Source: an uncultured Anaeroplasmataceae bacterium
Lineage (GTDB): Bacteria; Bacillota_I; Bacilli_A; Acholeplasmatales; Anaeroplasmataceae
NCBI GenBank assembly: GCA_934229535.1
Contig: CAKQDS010000009.1
Location: forward strand, 1-64,000
Reading direction: 5' to 3'
DNA length: 64,000 bases
Part shown: positions 46,124 to 54,460 of the stretch, piece by piece
Layout: every line of letters begins with the position of its first letter
How positions within the stretch are numbered: the stretch's first letter is position 1
Position numbers and translations under genes: made by a program
Notes under the pieces: model-generated
Database searches by the model: none
Seen by the model: the letters and a program-made list of their open reading frames with translations, nothing else
Told to the model about the DNA's origin: nothing

Positions 46124-47374
46124 TTATTTCTTTTCATAATAAGTATTTTTAGTTTTTCCAGTTTTATATACTAATTCTTTTTCACACAATACATTTAAAA
46201 TTCTAATTAAAGTATCTTTCTTAAATCCACTACTATTTTCAAGATCATTTCTACTATAATGATAATTCTTTTTCATACTACTTAAAACCTTTAACTCTTT
46301 AGTTGTTAAATCACTATAATCAATTAATGGTAAAATAACTCTTACTGCTTTATTTGTCACATCAAAAATCGGTTTAGCTAGAGATTCTTTATATGCTTCA
46401 TTTATCCTTCTAATTCCTGTAGCAAAAATTTCCACAATTTCTAAGCGATGAAAAACATTTGCAACAATAGGATTTCTTAAATAAGAATAACTTCCTTTTA
46501 AAAAATCATCTTTAGAAATTTCAGGCAAAAGGCCTCCTGGTGATGTAATTATAATTTTATCCTGATACATTTCAATTTTTGAATCAGCATTAATATCATA
46601 GGTACGATGAATAATAGCATTAGCTAAGGCTTCTCTATACGCATTTAAAGGAATTAGTTCAATTTTTTTACGAAAGCCATCTTCAATTCTTTCAATTATA
46701 TACTCATTTTTAAATATTTCTAATGCTTTTTCATATTGACTAATAAGCGAAATTCCCTTAATAGTATATCTTTTTTTAAATTCATTAAAATTCGCCCCGA
46801 ATATAACAACATCTATTCCAGGAAACTTATTTGTATCTGCCAGCAAAGCTCCAGCATTATTATAACCATTTTTATTACTGTATAAATTTAAACTAATTAA
46901 AGTATCATTATTAAATTCTTTTAAGCCTAAAGTTTCTGTAATTCTTTTACCAATTATTTCAAACGTCAAATCCTGTTCCTTTGACTTTAATTCTTCAAAA
47001 TTCAGATTCATTCCCTCTAATACTAATCTTTTCTCTCCTAAGGAATCAACTTCAACTGTTGAAGAATCATTTCTTGTATAACATTTTCCATTATATCTAT
47101 AGGGAGTTTCAAGTCCTTTTTTAACAAATAAGCTAATTGTTTGATCATCATTTATTTTTAATGCATAATCAGGTCTTGGCTTTATACTATCATTTATTTG
47201 ATTTTCAATATTTAAACATTCATCAATAGGATTAGAAATGCCTACAACTTTTAAATCATCAGTAATTCCAAAAATAATAACACCATCATTATAATTAGCA
47301 TACGCACATACAGTCTTTAAATAAGTTTTATTAATACATTCTTTATATTCTAATGTTTTGCTTTCTTTTTGCAT
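46124..47374 (-). CDS. AlbA_2/HATPase_c_4 domain protein with C-terminal winged helix (putative regulator)
   Basis: 416 aa; AAGGTGA precedes ATG 47374. The N-terminus has the AlbA_2 (Schlafen AAA_4) pattern: LEYKECINKTYLKTVCAYAN, then GVIIFGITDD. The middle carries a GHKL-like ATPase segment (REALANAIIHRTY, KIIITSPGGLLPEI, NPIVANVFHRL, IFATGIRRI). The last 60 residues look like a winged helix (LTTKELKVLSSMKKN, DTLIRILNVLCEKELV). This domain set is typical of proteins annotated as ATP-dependent transcriptional regulators; the targets are unknown. The gene is bracketed by two copies of a 38-bp repeat, one overlapping its own -35 box, which fits autoregulation, although a cassette with flanking repeats is also possible. 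Confidence 0.85.
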   Translation of the reverse strand: MQKESKTLEYKECINKTYLKTVCAYANYNDGVIIFGITDDLKVVGISNPIDECLNIENQINDSIKPRPDYALKINDDQTISLFVKKGLETPYRYNGKCYTRNDSSTVEVDSLGEKRLVLEGMNLNFEELKSKEQDLTFEIIGKRITETLGLKEFNNDTLISLNLYSNKNGYNNAGALLADTNKFPGIDVVIFGANFNEFKKRYTIKGISLISQYEKALEIFKNEYIIERIEDGFRKKIELIPLNAYREALANAIIHRTYDINADSKIEMYQDKIIITSPGGLLPEISKDDFLKGSYSYLRNPIVANVFHRLEIVEIFATGIRRINEAYKESLAKPIFDVTNKAVRVILPLIDYSDLTTKELKVLSSMKKNYHYSRNDLENSSGFKKDTLIRILNVLCEKELVYKTGKTKNTYYEKK

Positions 47375-47397
47375 AATTAATCACCTTACCTATTTAT

Positions 47398-47426
47398 ATT
47401 ATACAATCATAGCAGGCAATTTGCAA
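47398..47426 (-). promoter_or_regulatory. Promoter of the AlbA_2 gene
   Basis: Minus-strand TTGCAA (47421-47426), 17-bp spacer, TATAAT (47398-47403). The -35 hexamer lies inside the 38-bp repeat copy 2. Confidence 0.7.
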
Positions 47427-47454
47427 CGATTGATTAATTTTCGCAAAAATATTT
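47417..47454. repeat. 38-bp direct repeat, copy 2 (at the AlbA_2 promoter)
   Basis: Matches 46079-46116 with one mismatch. A third, shorter partial copy follows (TTGTAACGATTAATTAA, 47453-47469), placing two AACGATT cores 32 bp apart, about three helix turns. Confidence 0.95.
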
Positions 47455-47535
47455 GTAACGATTAATTAAAGCATACAAGAAATTTTACTTATTTAAAATA
47501 TCCTATTATGTCAGTTATTAATTATTTTCTAAATA

Positions 47536-47573
47536 AAAACAAAAAAGCCAAGATTCAATTGAAACCAGGCTTT
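47536..47573 (-). terminator. Terminator of the small transcription unit
   Basis: AAAGCC (47568-47573) pairs with GGCTTT (47544-47549) with further pairing inside, and TTTGTTTTT follows on the minus strand. The stop codon of the 28-codon ORF lies in the loop region. Confidence 0.75.
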
Positions 47574-47641
47574 CTTAACAAATATTCATTTGCTGTGCTT
47601 AGTTTTAAAAAAACTAATCTGATATAAACGCATGACGCCAT
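47555..47641 (-). CDS. 28-aa peptide ORF or small RNA in its own transcription unit
   Basis: A consensus promoter (47661-47689) and a terminator (47536-47573) bracket about 115 nt of transcript. In it AAAAGGTGAT directly precedes ATG 47641, which opens a 28-codon frame beginning MASCVYIRLVF and ending LLRKPGFN. The peptide has a basic and hydrophobic character and one Cys, without a clear membrane helix. The RNA also has internal hairpins (TTAGTTTT/AAAACTAA and CAAAT/ATTTG), so a non-coding role is as likely. As it lies between the DAC-like gene and the AlbA_2 gene, an attenuator or leader role for the latter is a third option, though the AlbA_2 gene has its own promoter. I do not recognise the peptide family. 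Confidence 0.55.
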   Translation of the reverse strand: MASCVYIRLVFLKLSTANEYLLRKPGFN

Positions 47642-47660
47642 ATCACCTTTTCTTGCAATG

Positions 47661-47689
47661 ATTGTACCACATGATCAAACATATGTCAA
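47661..47689 (-). promoter_or_regulatory. Promoter of the small transcription unit
   Basis: Minus-strand TTGACA (47684-47689), 17-bp spacer, TACAAT (47661-47666) preceded by TGG. Predicted start near 47654. Confidence 0.8.
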
Positions 47690-47730
47690 CCATCATTTTA
47701 TATTATGAACAAAAAAACAAATAAATTACC

Positions 47731-49146
47731 TTATTTTATGAAATATTTAATTTCTCTATCAATATATACTTCTATATAACCATCAGTAGAAATTTTTATA
47801 GCTAATCCACCATAATCAGACAATTTCTTTGCTGCAGCACCTCTACCACCACCAGATGATCCCTTGTCATTTTGAATTATTGCCCCAAACGCAACAATAT
47901 TTCCATTCTTATCAATTATTGTTGCGCCATCTAATCCAGCCAATTCGCATCTTAGTTTTCTATCTATTTGGGAAACTTTATTCTTTCCACTTAATAATTC
48001 AAATAAAATTTTTCTCTTTTGAATTCGTTTTTTTATATCTTTTTCCTTTTCTCCTTCATTTCTCATTTTTTTCTCTAGTTCATCATAAGGATAGTTATTT
48101 ACTAAATTATCACAATCACTTAAAATACTTTTTTTGTTTTGATCATCAAATAATTTTTCCCCATCTTTTACAATTGCTATTATGCCACCAGAATGAGACA
48201 ACGATACATCAATGGCTGTTGCAAAAACTTCTTTAAGTAAATCTTCTGGAATGTCACTTGTATTTGGAAATCTACTCATAGCATTTACAAAACTAATATA
48301 ACTAAAATTAGACCATTGGCCATTTCGTTTTATAAGCTCTACAACCGAATTTCTAACAATCATTATGTCACCACAAGTTAGTAAGAATACACCAACTCTC
48401 ATAGAATCTTCTTTTATATTCTCACTAATTATTTGAGCAAACCTAAAAGGCAAACAATTTGTTATTTTGCATGATGAAAAATTATTATTTTCAACTAATG
48501 ATGAATATTTTATAATATTTTCATTTTTATCAATAATTATAACAGAAGTAATTCCATCAGTTAAAGTTGCAGAAAATTCTTCAGCCAAAAAATCTAAGTA
48601 ATTAACTTTTTCCATAGATTTTGATTCTTCTTTTAGATCAACAACAAAACCAAATGGCATTCTTCTTCCTTCATACGTCTTTGTTGACCAGTTTTCTAAA
48701 AGGTCAATCAACTTTTGCAATGTATTATTTACAATTTTCCCATCTTTTTCTGTCTCATCTTTACCAGTTAAGTGATTAACGATTGCCTCTTGTACTGCAA
48801 CCTTATAATTTGAATAACATTGAGACATACTAGTATATCTGAAATTTTTCTTTGTACCTCTATAATTATTATATGATACCTTTATTAATTTTTTCAAAAC
48901 TTTGTTCACTAAAGTTAAATCTAAATCACTATATCGTGTACTAGTTTTTATTGAATAACCAAAATCACTATTTTTATATGGTATGAAATATATCATTCCG
49001 TCATCAAATGATATTAAATCTTTAAGTTTTGCTTCTATTTTGTCAAATTTAGTAAGATTATTATCTTTCAATCCTAATAATACTAATATATATTTTTCTA
49101 TAATTTCTTTAAATTCTACAACTGGTGTATATTCACTCAAATTCAT
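47731..49146 (-). CDS. DisA_N/DAC-like nucleotide-domain protein with altered catalytic motif
   Basis: 471 aa from ATG 49146 (MNLSEYTP), with AAAAGGG nine bases upstream; a TTG three codons earlier is less likely. The C-terminal part resembles the diadenylate cyclase fold: SHSGGIIAIV, then LDGATIIDKNGNIVAFGAII from about 405, then GGGRGAAAKKLSDYGGLAIK and DGYIEVY. DGA matches the family, but the GTRHRAA motif needed for c-di-AMP synthesis reads GGGRGAAA, so a cyclase is doubtful. Related DAC-like domains (DACNV/DACNG groups) have been proposed as nucleotide sensors in conflict and signalling systems. The N-terminal 200 residues hold nothing I recognise apart from a GFVVDL segment. It has no membrane helix and no obvious effector partner next door. 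The DAC-like fold is fairly secure; the function is inferred. Confidence 0.65.
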   Translation of the reverse strand: MNLSEYTPVVEFKEIIEKYILVLLGLKDNNLTKFDKIEAKLKDLISFDDGMIYFIPYKNSDFGYSIKTSTRYSDLDLTLVNKVLKKLIKVSYNNYRGTKKNFRYTSMSQCYSNYKVAVQEAIVNHLTGKDETEKDGKIVNNTLQKLIDLLENWSTKTYEGRRMPFGFVVDLKEESKSMEKVNYLDFLAEEFSATLTDGITSVIIIDKNENIIKYSSLVENNNFSSCKITNCLPFRFAQIISENIKEDSMRVGVFLLTCGDIMIVRNSVVELIKRNGQWSNFSYISFVNAMSRFPNTSDIPEDLLKEVFATAIDVSLSHSGGIIAIVKDGEKLFDDQNKKSILSDCDNLVNNYPYDELEKKMRNEGEKEKDIKKRIQKRKILFELLSGKNKVSQIDRKLRCELAGLDGATIIDKNGNIVAFGAIIQNDKGSSGGGRGAAAKKLSDYGGLAIKISTDGYIEVYIDREIKYFIK

Positions 49147-49371
49147 TCTTATCAACCCTTTTCTTAAAAATCAACTTAGCATAGTTTCTTTGCATTAATA
49201 TTATATCATATGGCAAAATATTATTCAATATATATGTCATATTTAAAATTTTTATACATTTTTGTAAAAAGATTGTCGAATTTCATGGCATTTCAAATGT
49301 TTTTGCGAAAATTTGTAACATATATAATTCATTTTTTAACATTTCCTTATATATTTAAACAACTTTCTAAT

Positions 49372-49413
49372 AAAAAAAAGAATATCAAGATTGGAATTTC
49401 TTAATATTCTTTT
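49372..49413 (-). terminator. Terminator of the DMT transporter gene
   Basis: Stem AAAAGAATAT/ATATTCTTTT (49376-49385, 49404-49413) followed on the minus strand by a run of eight T. The rest of the 282-bp gap to 49147 holds no recognisable gene. Confidence 0.85.
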
Positions 49414-49428
49414 AAATTTCAACTAAAA

Positions 49429-50412
49429 CTATGCTTCACTAACTAATGACAAGAATATAATTCCCGCTAAAATTAATAATATAAATATATATTGAAGTTT
49501 AGTAAGCTTTTCTTTAAGAACTATACGTGATAATATTAAAGAAATAATTACCGTACCAGCTCCAAGAATTACAGCTGCTATACCTTTTCCCTCTGATAAG
49601 GCAAAAATATATGTAGCTTGACCAATAGTTTCAAATAAGGCAGCAAGAATCTTATCCTTTTGTAAAGCAACCTTTTGATACCATTTAAGACCTACTTCGC
49701 CCTCGACAACCTCATTTGTTTCACTTTCTAAAGAAAATAGCTTAATATGCTTAATCTTAAAGAAAATTAAAATTCCAATGGCCATAAAAAAGAAGGTAAA
49801 TTCATATGAGCAATTAGCAACATGCTCTAATGTATCAGGTGTTACATCTCTTAAAATAGATGTTAAGGCATCATCAGTATAGAATATATCTAAAAATGTT
49901 CCAGTAGCATCTAGCATTGCATAGCAAAATGGCATTGCAAAGGCTAAAATAGCAAGCTTTTTACCAAGTTTTTTTCTTAAATCAGTTTTTCCATTATTTT
50001 CAACAAAGCCAACACCTAAAATACCAATTACAACTATAACAATCGCAACTATTTGCAATGCTTCAATTTTTTCATGCATAAATATAGCACATAAAATTGG
50101 AACAATAGCCCCTGAGGTATTTTCGATTGGATCAGAAATTGATTCTTCAATAAATCTTACGCCAAAATAAGAACAGGTCATTGAAATAATATAACAAAGT
50201 GACACTGGTAAATAAATCAATATATTAATAGGATTATAATTTATTTTTTGCGTTAGCAAAATAACAAGTGCATACACACCCATAAATAATCCAACAAAGC
50301 ATGTTGTTTTTAAATGAGAATATTTCTCATGGGCAACATTCCCCTTTTTATAATAAATTTCTGCAATGCCCCAGGCAACTGTAGAAACAATTAAAAATAT
50401 CCATAATTCCAT
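49429..50412 (-). CDS. EamA/DMT-family transporter
   Basis: 327 aa; GAGGAG precedes the ATG. About ten membrane helices in two five-helix halves: VSTVAWGIAEIYYKKGN begins the first, and GIAAVILGAGTVIISLILSRIVLKEKLTKLQ is in the second, the usual EamA end. A charged loop (about 225-245, LESETNEVVEGEVG) separates the halves. Members export or import metabolites; the substrate is unknown. Own promoter at 50446-50474, divergent from the PLP lyase gene, and own terminator. Confidence 0.85.
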   Translation of the reverse strand: MELWIFLIVSTVAWGIAEIYYKKGNVAHEKYSHLKTTCFVGLFMGVYALVILLTQKINYNPINILIYLPVSLCYIISMTCSYFGVRFIEESISDPIENTSGAIVPILCAIFMHEKIEALQIVAIVIVVIGILGVGFVENNGKTDLRKKLGKKLAILAFAMPFCYAMLDATGTFLDIFYTDDALTSILRDVTPDTLEHVANCSYEFTFFFMAIGILIFFKIKHIKLFSLESETNEVVEGEVGLKWYQKVALQKDKILAALFETIGQATYIFALSEGKGIAAVILGAGTVIISLILSRIVLKEKLTKLQYIFILLILAGIIFLSLVSEA

Positions 50413-50445
50413 TTCTATAAGCTCCTCTAAAAATATTACTTATTA

Positions 50446-50474
50446 ATAATATCGCATTTTCATTAAACTTACAA
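50446..50474 (-). promoter_or_regulatory. Promoter of the DMT transporter
   Basis: Minus-strand TTGTAA (50469-50474), 17-bp spacer, TATTAT (50446-50451). Confidence 0.6.
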
Positions 50475-50507
50475 GAAAAAACTACAATTTATCTAAACTT
50501 TTTCATT

Positions 50508-50536
50508 TTGCATTTTAATTATTCTTCTTTTATGAT
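50508..50536 (+). promoter_or_regulatory. Promoter of the PLP lyase gene
   Basis: TTGCAT (50508-50513), 17-bp spacer, TATGAT (50531-50536); leader of about 20 nt. Confidence 0.6.
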
Positions 50537-50560
50537 AAAATAGAACTCGGTGATTTTAAA

Positions 50561-51823
50561 ATGATATTAGATAATATAGATGAAAAGGTTATTGAATTAA
50601 GTAAACAAGCAGAAATTGATTTAAAGGATATTTATCAAGAAATAGATGAAAATTGCTTTTATAATTCAAATCGTATTTTAAGTGCTTTTATTGAAAATAG
50701 AGTTGAATATGCAGATTTTACAGACCGTAACGGCTATGGTATATTTGATTCGGGCCGTGAAAAGCTTGAAAAAATATTTGCAAGCATTCTAGGCTGCGAG
50801 GATGCTTTAGTAAGAGTTCAAATTATGAGTGGAACTAATGCCTTATATCTTGCCTTTAGTGCTCTTTTAAAGCATGGCGATACTATGATATCACTAAGCG
50901 GTAAGCCTTATGATTCTTTATTAAAGATGGTAGGAATTGTAGGAGATTCAACTCAGTCATTAAAAGCTAATGGTGTAAAATATGAGCAAATTGATTTAAT
51001 TGATAATAAATTTGATTTAGAAACAATTAAATCTCGTTTAGCTAAAAATGATGTTAAGCTAGTTGAAATTCAACGTTCACGTGGCTACTCTTCACGTAAA
51101 TCCTTAACTATAGATCAAATTGAAGAATGTATCAAGGTAATTAGAAGTGTTAATAAAGATGTAATCATAATGGTTGATAACTGCTATGGTGAATTAGTTG
51201 AAAAAAGAGAACCAGGACATGTTGGCGCAAACGTTGTTGTAGGTTCACTTATGAAAAACCTAGGTGGTGGAATTGCCACATCTGGAGGCTATATTGCTGG
51301 TGATACAAAATATATTGAAATGATTGCTGATCGTCTAACCTCTCCTGGTGTTGGTAAAGAGTTAGGAGCAAACTTTAATCAAAATAGCAATTTCTTCAAA
51401 GGCGTATTTATGGCACCAAATGCTGTTAAGAGTGCTTTAAAAACGCAAATCTTTGCCGCCTATATGCTACAAAAAATGGGCTTTAATGAAATATCTCCTA
51501 AATTTGATGAAAAAAGAACAGATATAATTCAAATAATTGAATTAAAAACTAAAAAGAATCTTGTTGCCTTTGCAAGAAGCATTCAAGCCTCTTCTCCTGT
51601 TGATTCTGGGGTCTACATTATGCCAGCTCCAATGCCAGGCTATCCATGTGATGTAATTATGGCTGCAGGTTGCTTTACAGAGGGTAGTACTATTGAGCTT
51701 AGTGCTGATGCACCATGTGTTGAGCCATATACATTATATATGCAAGGTGGTCTAACCTATGAATACGGAAAATTAAGTATTATGCAAGCATTATCATCAG
51801 TATTAAAAGAAATTAATAAATAA
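50561..51823 (+). CDS. PLP-dependent methionine gamma-lyase family protein (aluminum resistance protein family)
   Basis: 420 aa, the usual length of the family; a weak GGTGA site precedes the ATG. Recognised by FTDRNGYGIFDSGREKLEKIFA, VQIMSGTNALYLAF, IQRSRGYSSRKSL and IMVDNCYGELVE (Asp contacting the PLP ring), followed by SLMKNLGGGIATSGGYIAG, where the Lys is the likely Schiff-base residue, and by NFNQNSNFFKGVFMAP. Members are cystathionine beta-lyase-fold enzymes often called aluminum resistance proteins; the physiological substrate is not settled. Single rightward gene. Confidence 0.9.
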   Translation: MILDNIDEKVIELSKQAEIDLKDIYQEIDENCFYNSNRILSAFIENRVEYADFTDRNGYGIFDSGREKLEKIFASILGCEDALVRVQIMSGTNALYLAFSALLKHGDTMISLSGKPYDSLLKMVGIVGDSTQSLKANGVKYEQIDLIDNKFDLETIKSRLAKNDVKLVEIQRSRGYSSRKSLTIDQIEECIKVIRSVNKDVIIMVDNCYGELVEKREPGHVGANVVVGSLMKNLGGGIATSGGYIAGDTKYIEMIADRLTSPGVGKELGANFNQNSNFFKGVFMAPNAVKSALKTQIFAAYMLQKMGFNEISPKFDEKRTDIIQIIELKTKKNLVAFARSIQASSPVDSGVYIMPAPMPGYPCDVIMAAGCFTEGSTIELSADAPCVEPYTLYMQGGLTYEYGKLSIMQALSSVLKEINK

Positions 51824-51893
51824 AAATTTGCATAAAAATGTCTAATAAGCTCATAATAATTTTGTAGTAAAATTTTTAAAAGGAGTTTTTATT

Positions 51894-52067
51894 ATGACAA
51901 ACAAAATTACTGCAAGACCATGTAAGGAAAATCCTTCAACATGGGAAATAATGGACCAATACGGTAAAGTAAAGGATAAACACTATAAAACTAAAGAAGA
52001 ATGTGTCAAATGTGCAACAAAGCTAGCAGAGGAATGTGGCTGTGAACTTTGCGTTTGCGATAAATAA
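51894..52067 (+). CDS. 57-aa DUF2188-like protein, cysteine-rich
   Basis: AAAGGAG precedes ATG 51894. The sequence follows the DUF2188 pattern: a strand with R-P, W-E at 17-18, a turn with G-K, then TKEECVKCATKLAEE and a final strand CELCVCDK. It differs from typical members in having six Cys in 57 residues, including a C-G-C-E-L-C-V-C cluster at the end that could bind metal. Function unknown. It lies 70 bp after the PLP lyase gene and ends at the terminator 52078-52110. Confidence 0.75.
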   Translation: MTNKITARPCKENPSTWEIMDQYGKVKDKHYKTKEECVKCATKLAEECGCELCVCDK

Positions 52068-52077
52068 ATAACTAAAG

Positions 52078-52110
52078 AAAAATACTCAGTTTTAAAAACC
52101 GAGTATTTTT
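52078..52110. terminator. Bidirectional terminator
   Basis: Stem AAAAATACTC/GAGTATTTTT with a 13-nt loop, flanked by A and T runs, between the DUF2188-like gene and the convergent SDR gene. Confidence 0.9.
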
Positions 52111-52854
52111 TTATATACTATTATATTGTCCACCATCAATACGAATAATTGAATTATTAATATATGAAGCATCATCACTTATTAAAAACTTAACAAGCTT
52201 TGCAACCTCACTTGCTTCACCAATTCTTCTAACTAGAATCTTATCAAGCTCCATTTGCATAAATTCTTCATCATAATCCTTAATCTCATTTTCCGTATTA
52301 ATCAATCCAGGCGCTATTGCATTTACAGTTGCATAGGGGGCAAATTCAATTGCTAAATTATGAGTAAGTGAATTTAATGCTGCTTTAGATGCATCATATT
52401 CAATACCCATTGGATAATAAGTATTCATACCATTTGTTGAGGAAATATTAATGATTCTTCCCCATTTTTGATCTAAAATGTGACGTTCAGCTCTTTTAGC
52501 AGTTAAAAAAGCGCCAATTAAATTAACATCTAATGTCAATTTAAAATCTTCTACTTTCTTATGACTAAAAATATTAGGGATATCGACAGCTGCATTATTA
52601 ATTAAGATATCAACACCGCCCAAGTTAGCTTCAATAATATTAAACATATTATCTACTTCTTTTTCATTACTTACATCACACTTAATAACAAGTGAACGAA
52701 TGTTATATTTTTTGATTTCTTCATTTAAAGCGTATGCTTCACTTTCAGACGTATGATAATTAATAACACAATCATAGCCGCATGAGGCTAATTCTTTAAT
52801 AATGGCAGCGCCAATTCCCTTAGCGCTGCCAGTAACTAAAACAACCTTATTCAT
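52111..52854 (-). CDS. SDR-family oxidoreductase (FabG-like)
   Basis: 247 aa. The NAD(P)-binding TGSAKGIGAA is at residues 8-17, NNAAV follows beta-4, INISS carries the catalytic Ser and YDASK the Tyr-Lys pair; the C-terminus has the usual IRIDGGQ. The pattern is of 3-oxoacyl-ACP reductase-like enzymes, but without a fatty-acid cluster around it the substrate stays open. It starts 6 bp after efp and is probably read from the efp promoter. Confidence 0.85.
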   Translation of the reverse strand: MNKVVLVTGSAKGIGAAIIKELASCGYDCVINYHTSESEAYALNEEIKKYNIRSLVIKCDVSNEKEVDNMFNIIEANLGGVDILINNAAVDIPNIFSHKKVEDFKLTLDVNLIGAFLTAKRAERHILDQKWGRIINISSTNGMNTYYPMGIEYDASKAALNSLTHNLAIEFAPYATVNAIAPGLINTENEIKDYDEEFMQMELDKILVRRIGEASEVAKLVKFLISDDASYINNSIIRIDGGQYNSI

Positions 52855-52860
52855 TAAAAA

Positions 52861-53418
52861 TTAAGCTCTTCCACAATAGCTTCCATCAATTGTAGAGATA
52901 ATAACCTTATCTCCTTCCTTGATGAATTGTGGAACTCTAATCTTAAGTCCAGTTTCCAAAGTTGCATCCTTAGTAGATGTTGATGCTGCACCAGCTGCTG
53001 CAGGTGGAGTCTCTGTAACTGTTAGATTAACCTTATCAGGTAGAATAACACCTAAAATTTCATTTTCAAAGAAACGTAGGCTTAAATCCATTCCCTCAAG
53101 GATATAAAATTTATTATCTCCTAAAGCATCAGCAGATAATTCATATTGTTCAAATGTAGTCATATCCATAAAATAATATGTATCACCTGATGCATAAGAA
53201 TATTGAACAGGCTTAGTTTCAATCATTGCTTGTTCAAATTTAGTATTAGTGTTAAAGTTTCTTTCAAGTACTGTACCTGTTCTTAAATCCTTTAATTTAG
53301 TTTTAAGAATTGCAGCACCCTTTCCTGGCTTAACATGCATAAATTCCAAAACAACATATATTTTTCCATCAATTGCTAATGTTAATCCATTTCTAAAATC
53401 TCCAGCTTCAATTGCCAT
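52861..53418 (-). CDS. efp: Translation elongation factor P
   Basis: 185 aa, full length; AAGGAGA precedes the ATG. Domain I begins with MAIEAGDFRNGLTL and has the KPGKGAA loop with Lys33 at the tip, the residue modified in many bacteria. DTYYFMD and YELSADALGD mark domain II. EF-P relieves ribosome stalling at polyproline. The region before the last domain has an unusual Ala/Ser/Thr-rich insert (PPAAAGAASTST, about 140-151) where most members have TEPGxKGDT. No EF-P modification enzyme gene is nearby. The promoter is at 53460-53488. Confidence 0.95.
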   Translation of the reverse strand: MAIEAGDFRNGLTLAIDGKIYVVLEFMHVKPGKGAAILKTKLKDLRTGTVLERNFNTNTKFEQAMIETKPVQYSYASGDTYYFMDMTTFEQYELSADALGDNKFYILEGMDLSLRFFENEILGVILPDKVNLTVTETPPAAAGAASTSTKDATLETGLKIRVPQFIKEGDKVIISTIDGSYCGRA

Positions 53419-53459
53419 AGAAAAGTCTCCTTCGTAATTAATATTATTGTAACAATATA

Positions 53460-53488
53460 ATTTTATCTTTTTTTTACCAAAAATTCAA
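53460..53488 (-). promoter_or_regulatory. Promoter of efp
   Basis: Minus-strand TTGAAT (53483-53488), 17-bp spacer, TAAAAT (53460-53465). Confidence 0.55.
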
Positions 53489-53518
53489 GTTATATCTTTA
53501 TTATTTACAAATAATATC

Positions 53519-54445
53519 TTATTTTTTCTTCTCTTTACTTCTTTTATCGTTAATAATCTTCATTTCTTTTTCAGTAATTAATACTACATTATTCTCCTTA
53601 GCCCATTTTACACAACCATTTAATGCCATTTTCAAAAAAGGACGAGGAACCTTAGTAAGCATCATTAGTGCATCATCACTAAATTTAACAACATCATCTG
53701 CTCTATTTGCAGCATATTTTATTGATGTTAAATCAACCTCTTTATCTAAGACGTCCTCCTTATTTGGTTTTTTATAATCGGAGCACCAAAAATATTTTGA
53801 GTCTCGATAACCAAAATTAGTTGGAATAGGGCAAAAATTATTGCGATTTACACCATTTATTATTGCGTCATAATATTTTTCTTTCATTAAAATATGATCA
53901 ATTTTTAAAATAAAATGAGCACCATATTTAGATGTAATACCATTAAAATTATGATATTCAAAATCAGAATAATCATCTAATATAGGATCATTTGTAGCAT
54001 CATCTAATTTGGAAACCCAACTACATTCAAATACCTGAAGAGCTTCATTAATAATTTTTGGATATTTTTCATTTTGATTATCCTTAACACTCATACCATC
54101 GCCCAAATGAAATTTAAAATCCTTCATTTTTTCTTCACTTGTATCACCAGGAAAGCCTAATCTAACATGTTCTTTAAAGTTCTTCTTAGAATATGGTAAA
54201 AAATTGATACTACATTTGCCATTTCTTAAAATTCCTTTAGCCGTATTAGAGGTGTTTCTACATTCCAAAATCATCGCATAAAAATCCTTACCAGCAATAT
54301 AATATGGAAATACCAAAGAATATGCCCCAAAGCTAGTATTTCCATTTTCATCCAATGTACCAATTAAAGTTAATGGCATTGGAAAAAATGCTGATGTTTG
54401 ATAAAAATTATCAACTATTCTTAAATCCTTAAACCTATTATCCAT
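53519..54445 (-). CDS. Flavin reductase-like (FMN-binding split barrel) protein
   Basis: 308 aa; GAGGATGA precedes the ATG. The N-terminal 200 residues match the flavin reductase-like/DIM6-NTAB pattern: PLTLIGTLDENGNTSFGAYS, FYAMILECRNTSNTAKGI, CSINFLPYS. They probably bind FMN. The last 100 residues are helical with a basic end (NDKRSKEKKK) and are not part of the core fold. It sits 15 bp after sbcC as the last gene of that operon; the functional link to DNA repair is not evident. Confidence 0.75.
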   Translation of the reverse strand: MDNRFKDLRIVDNFYQTSAFFPMPLTLIGTLDENGNTSFGAYSLVFPYYIAGKDFYAMILECRNTSNTAKGILRNGKCSINFLPYSKKNFKEHVRLGFPGDTSEEKMKDFKFHLGDGMSVKDNQNEKYPKIINEALQVFECSWVSKLDDATNDPILDDYSDFEYHNFNGITSKYGAHFILKIDHILMKEKYYDAIINGVNRNNFCPIPTNFGYRDSKYFWCSDYKKPNKEDVLDKEVDLTSIKYAANRADDVVKFSDDALMMLTKVPRPFLKMALNGCVKWAKENNVVLITEKEMKIINDKRSKEKKK

Positions 54446-54460
54446 TTTTTATCATCCTCG

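Noticed and set aside
49210..49404. 64-codon plus-strand frame in the gap before the DMT transporter
   Set aside because: AT-rich, no ribosome site, and it runs through the transporter's terminator.
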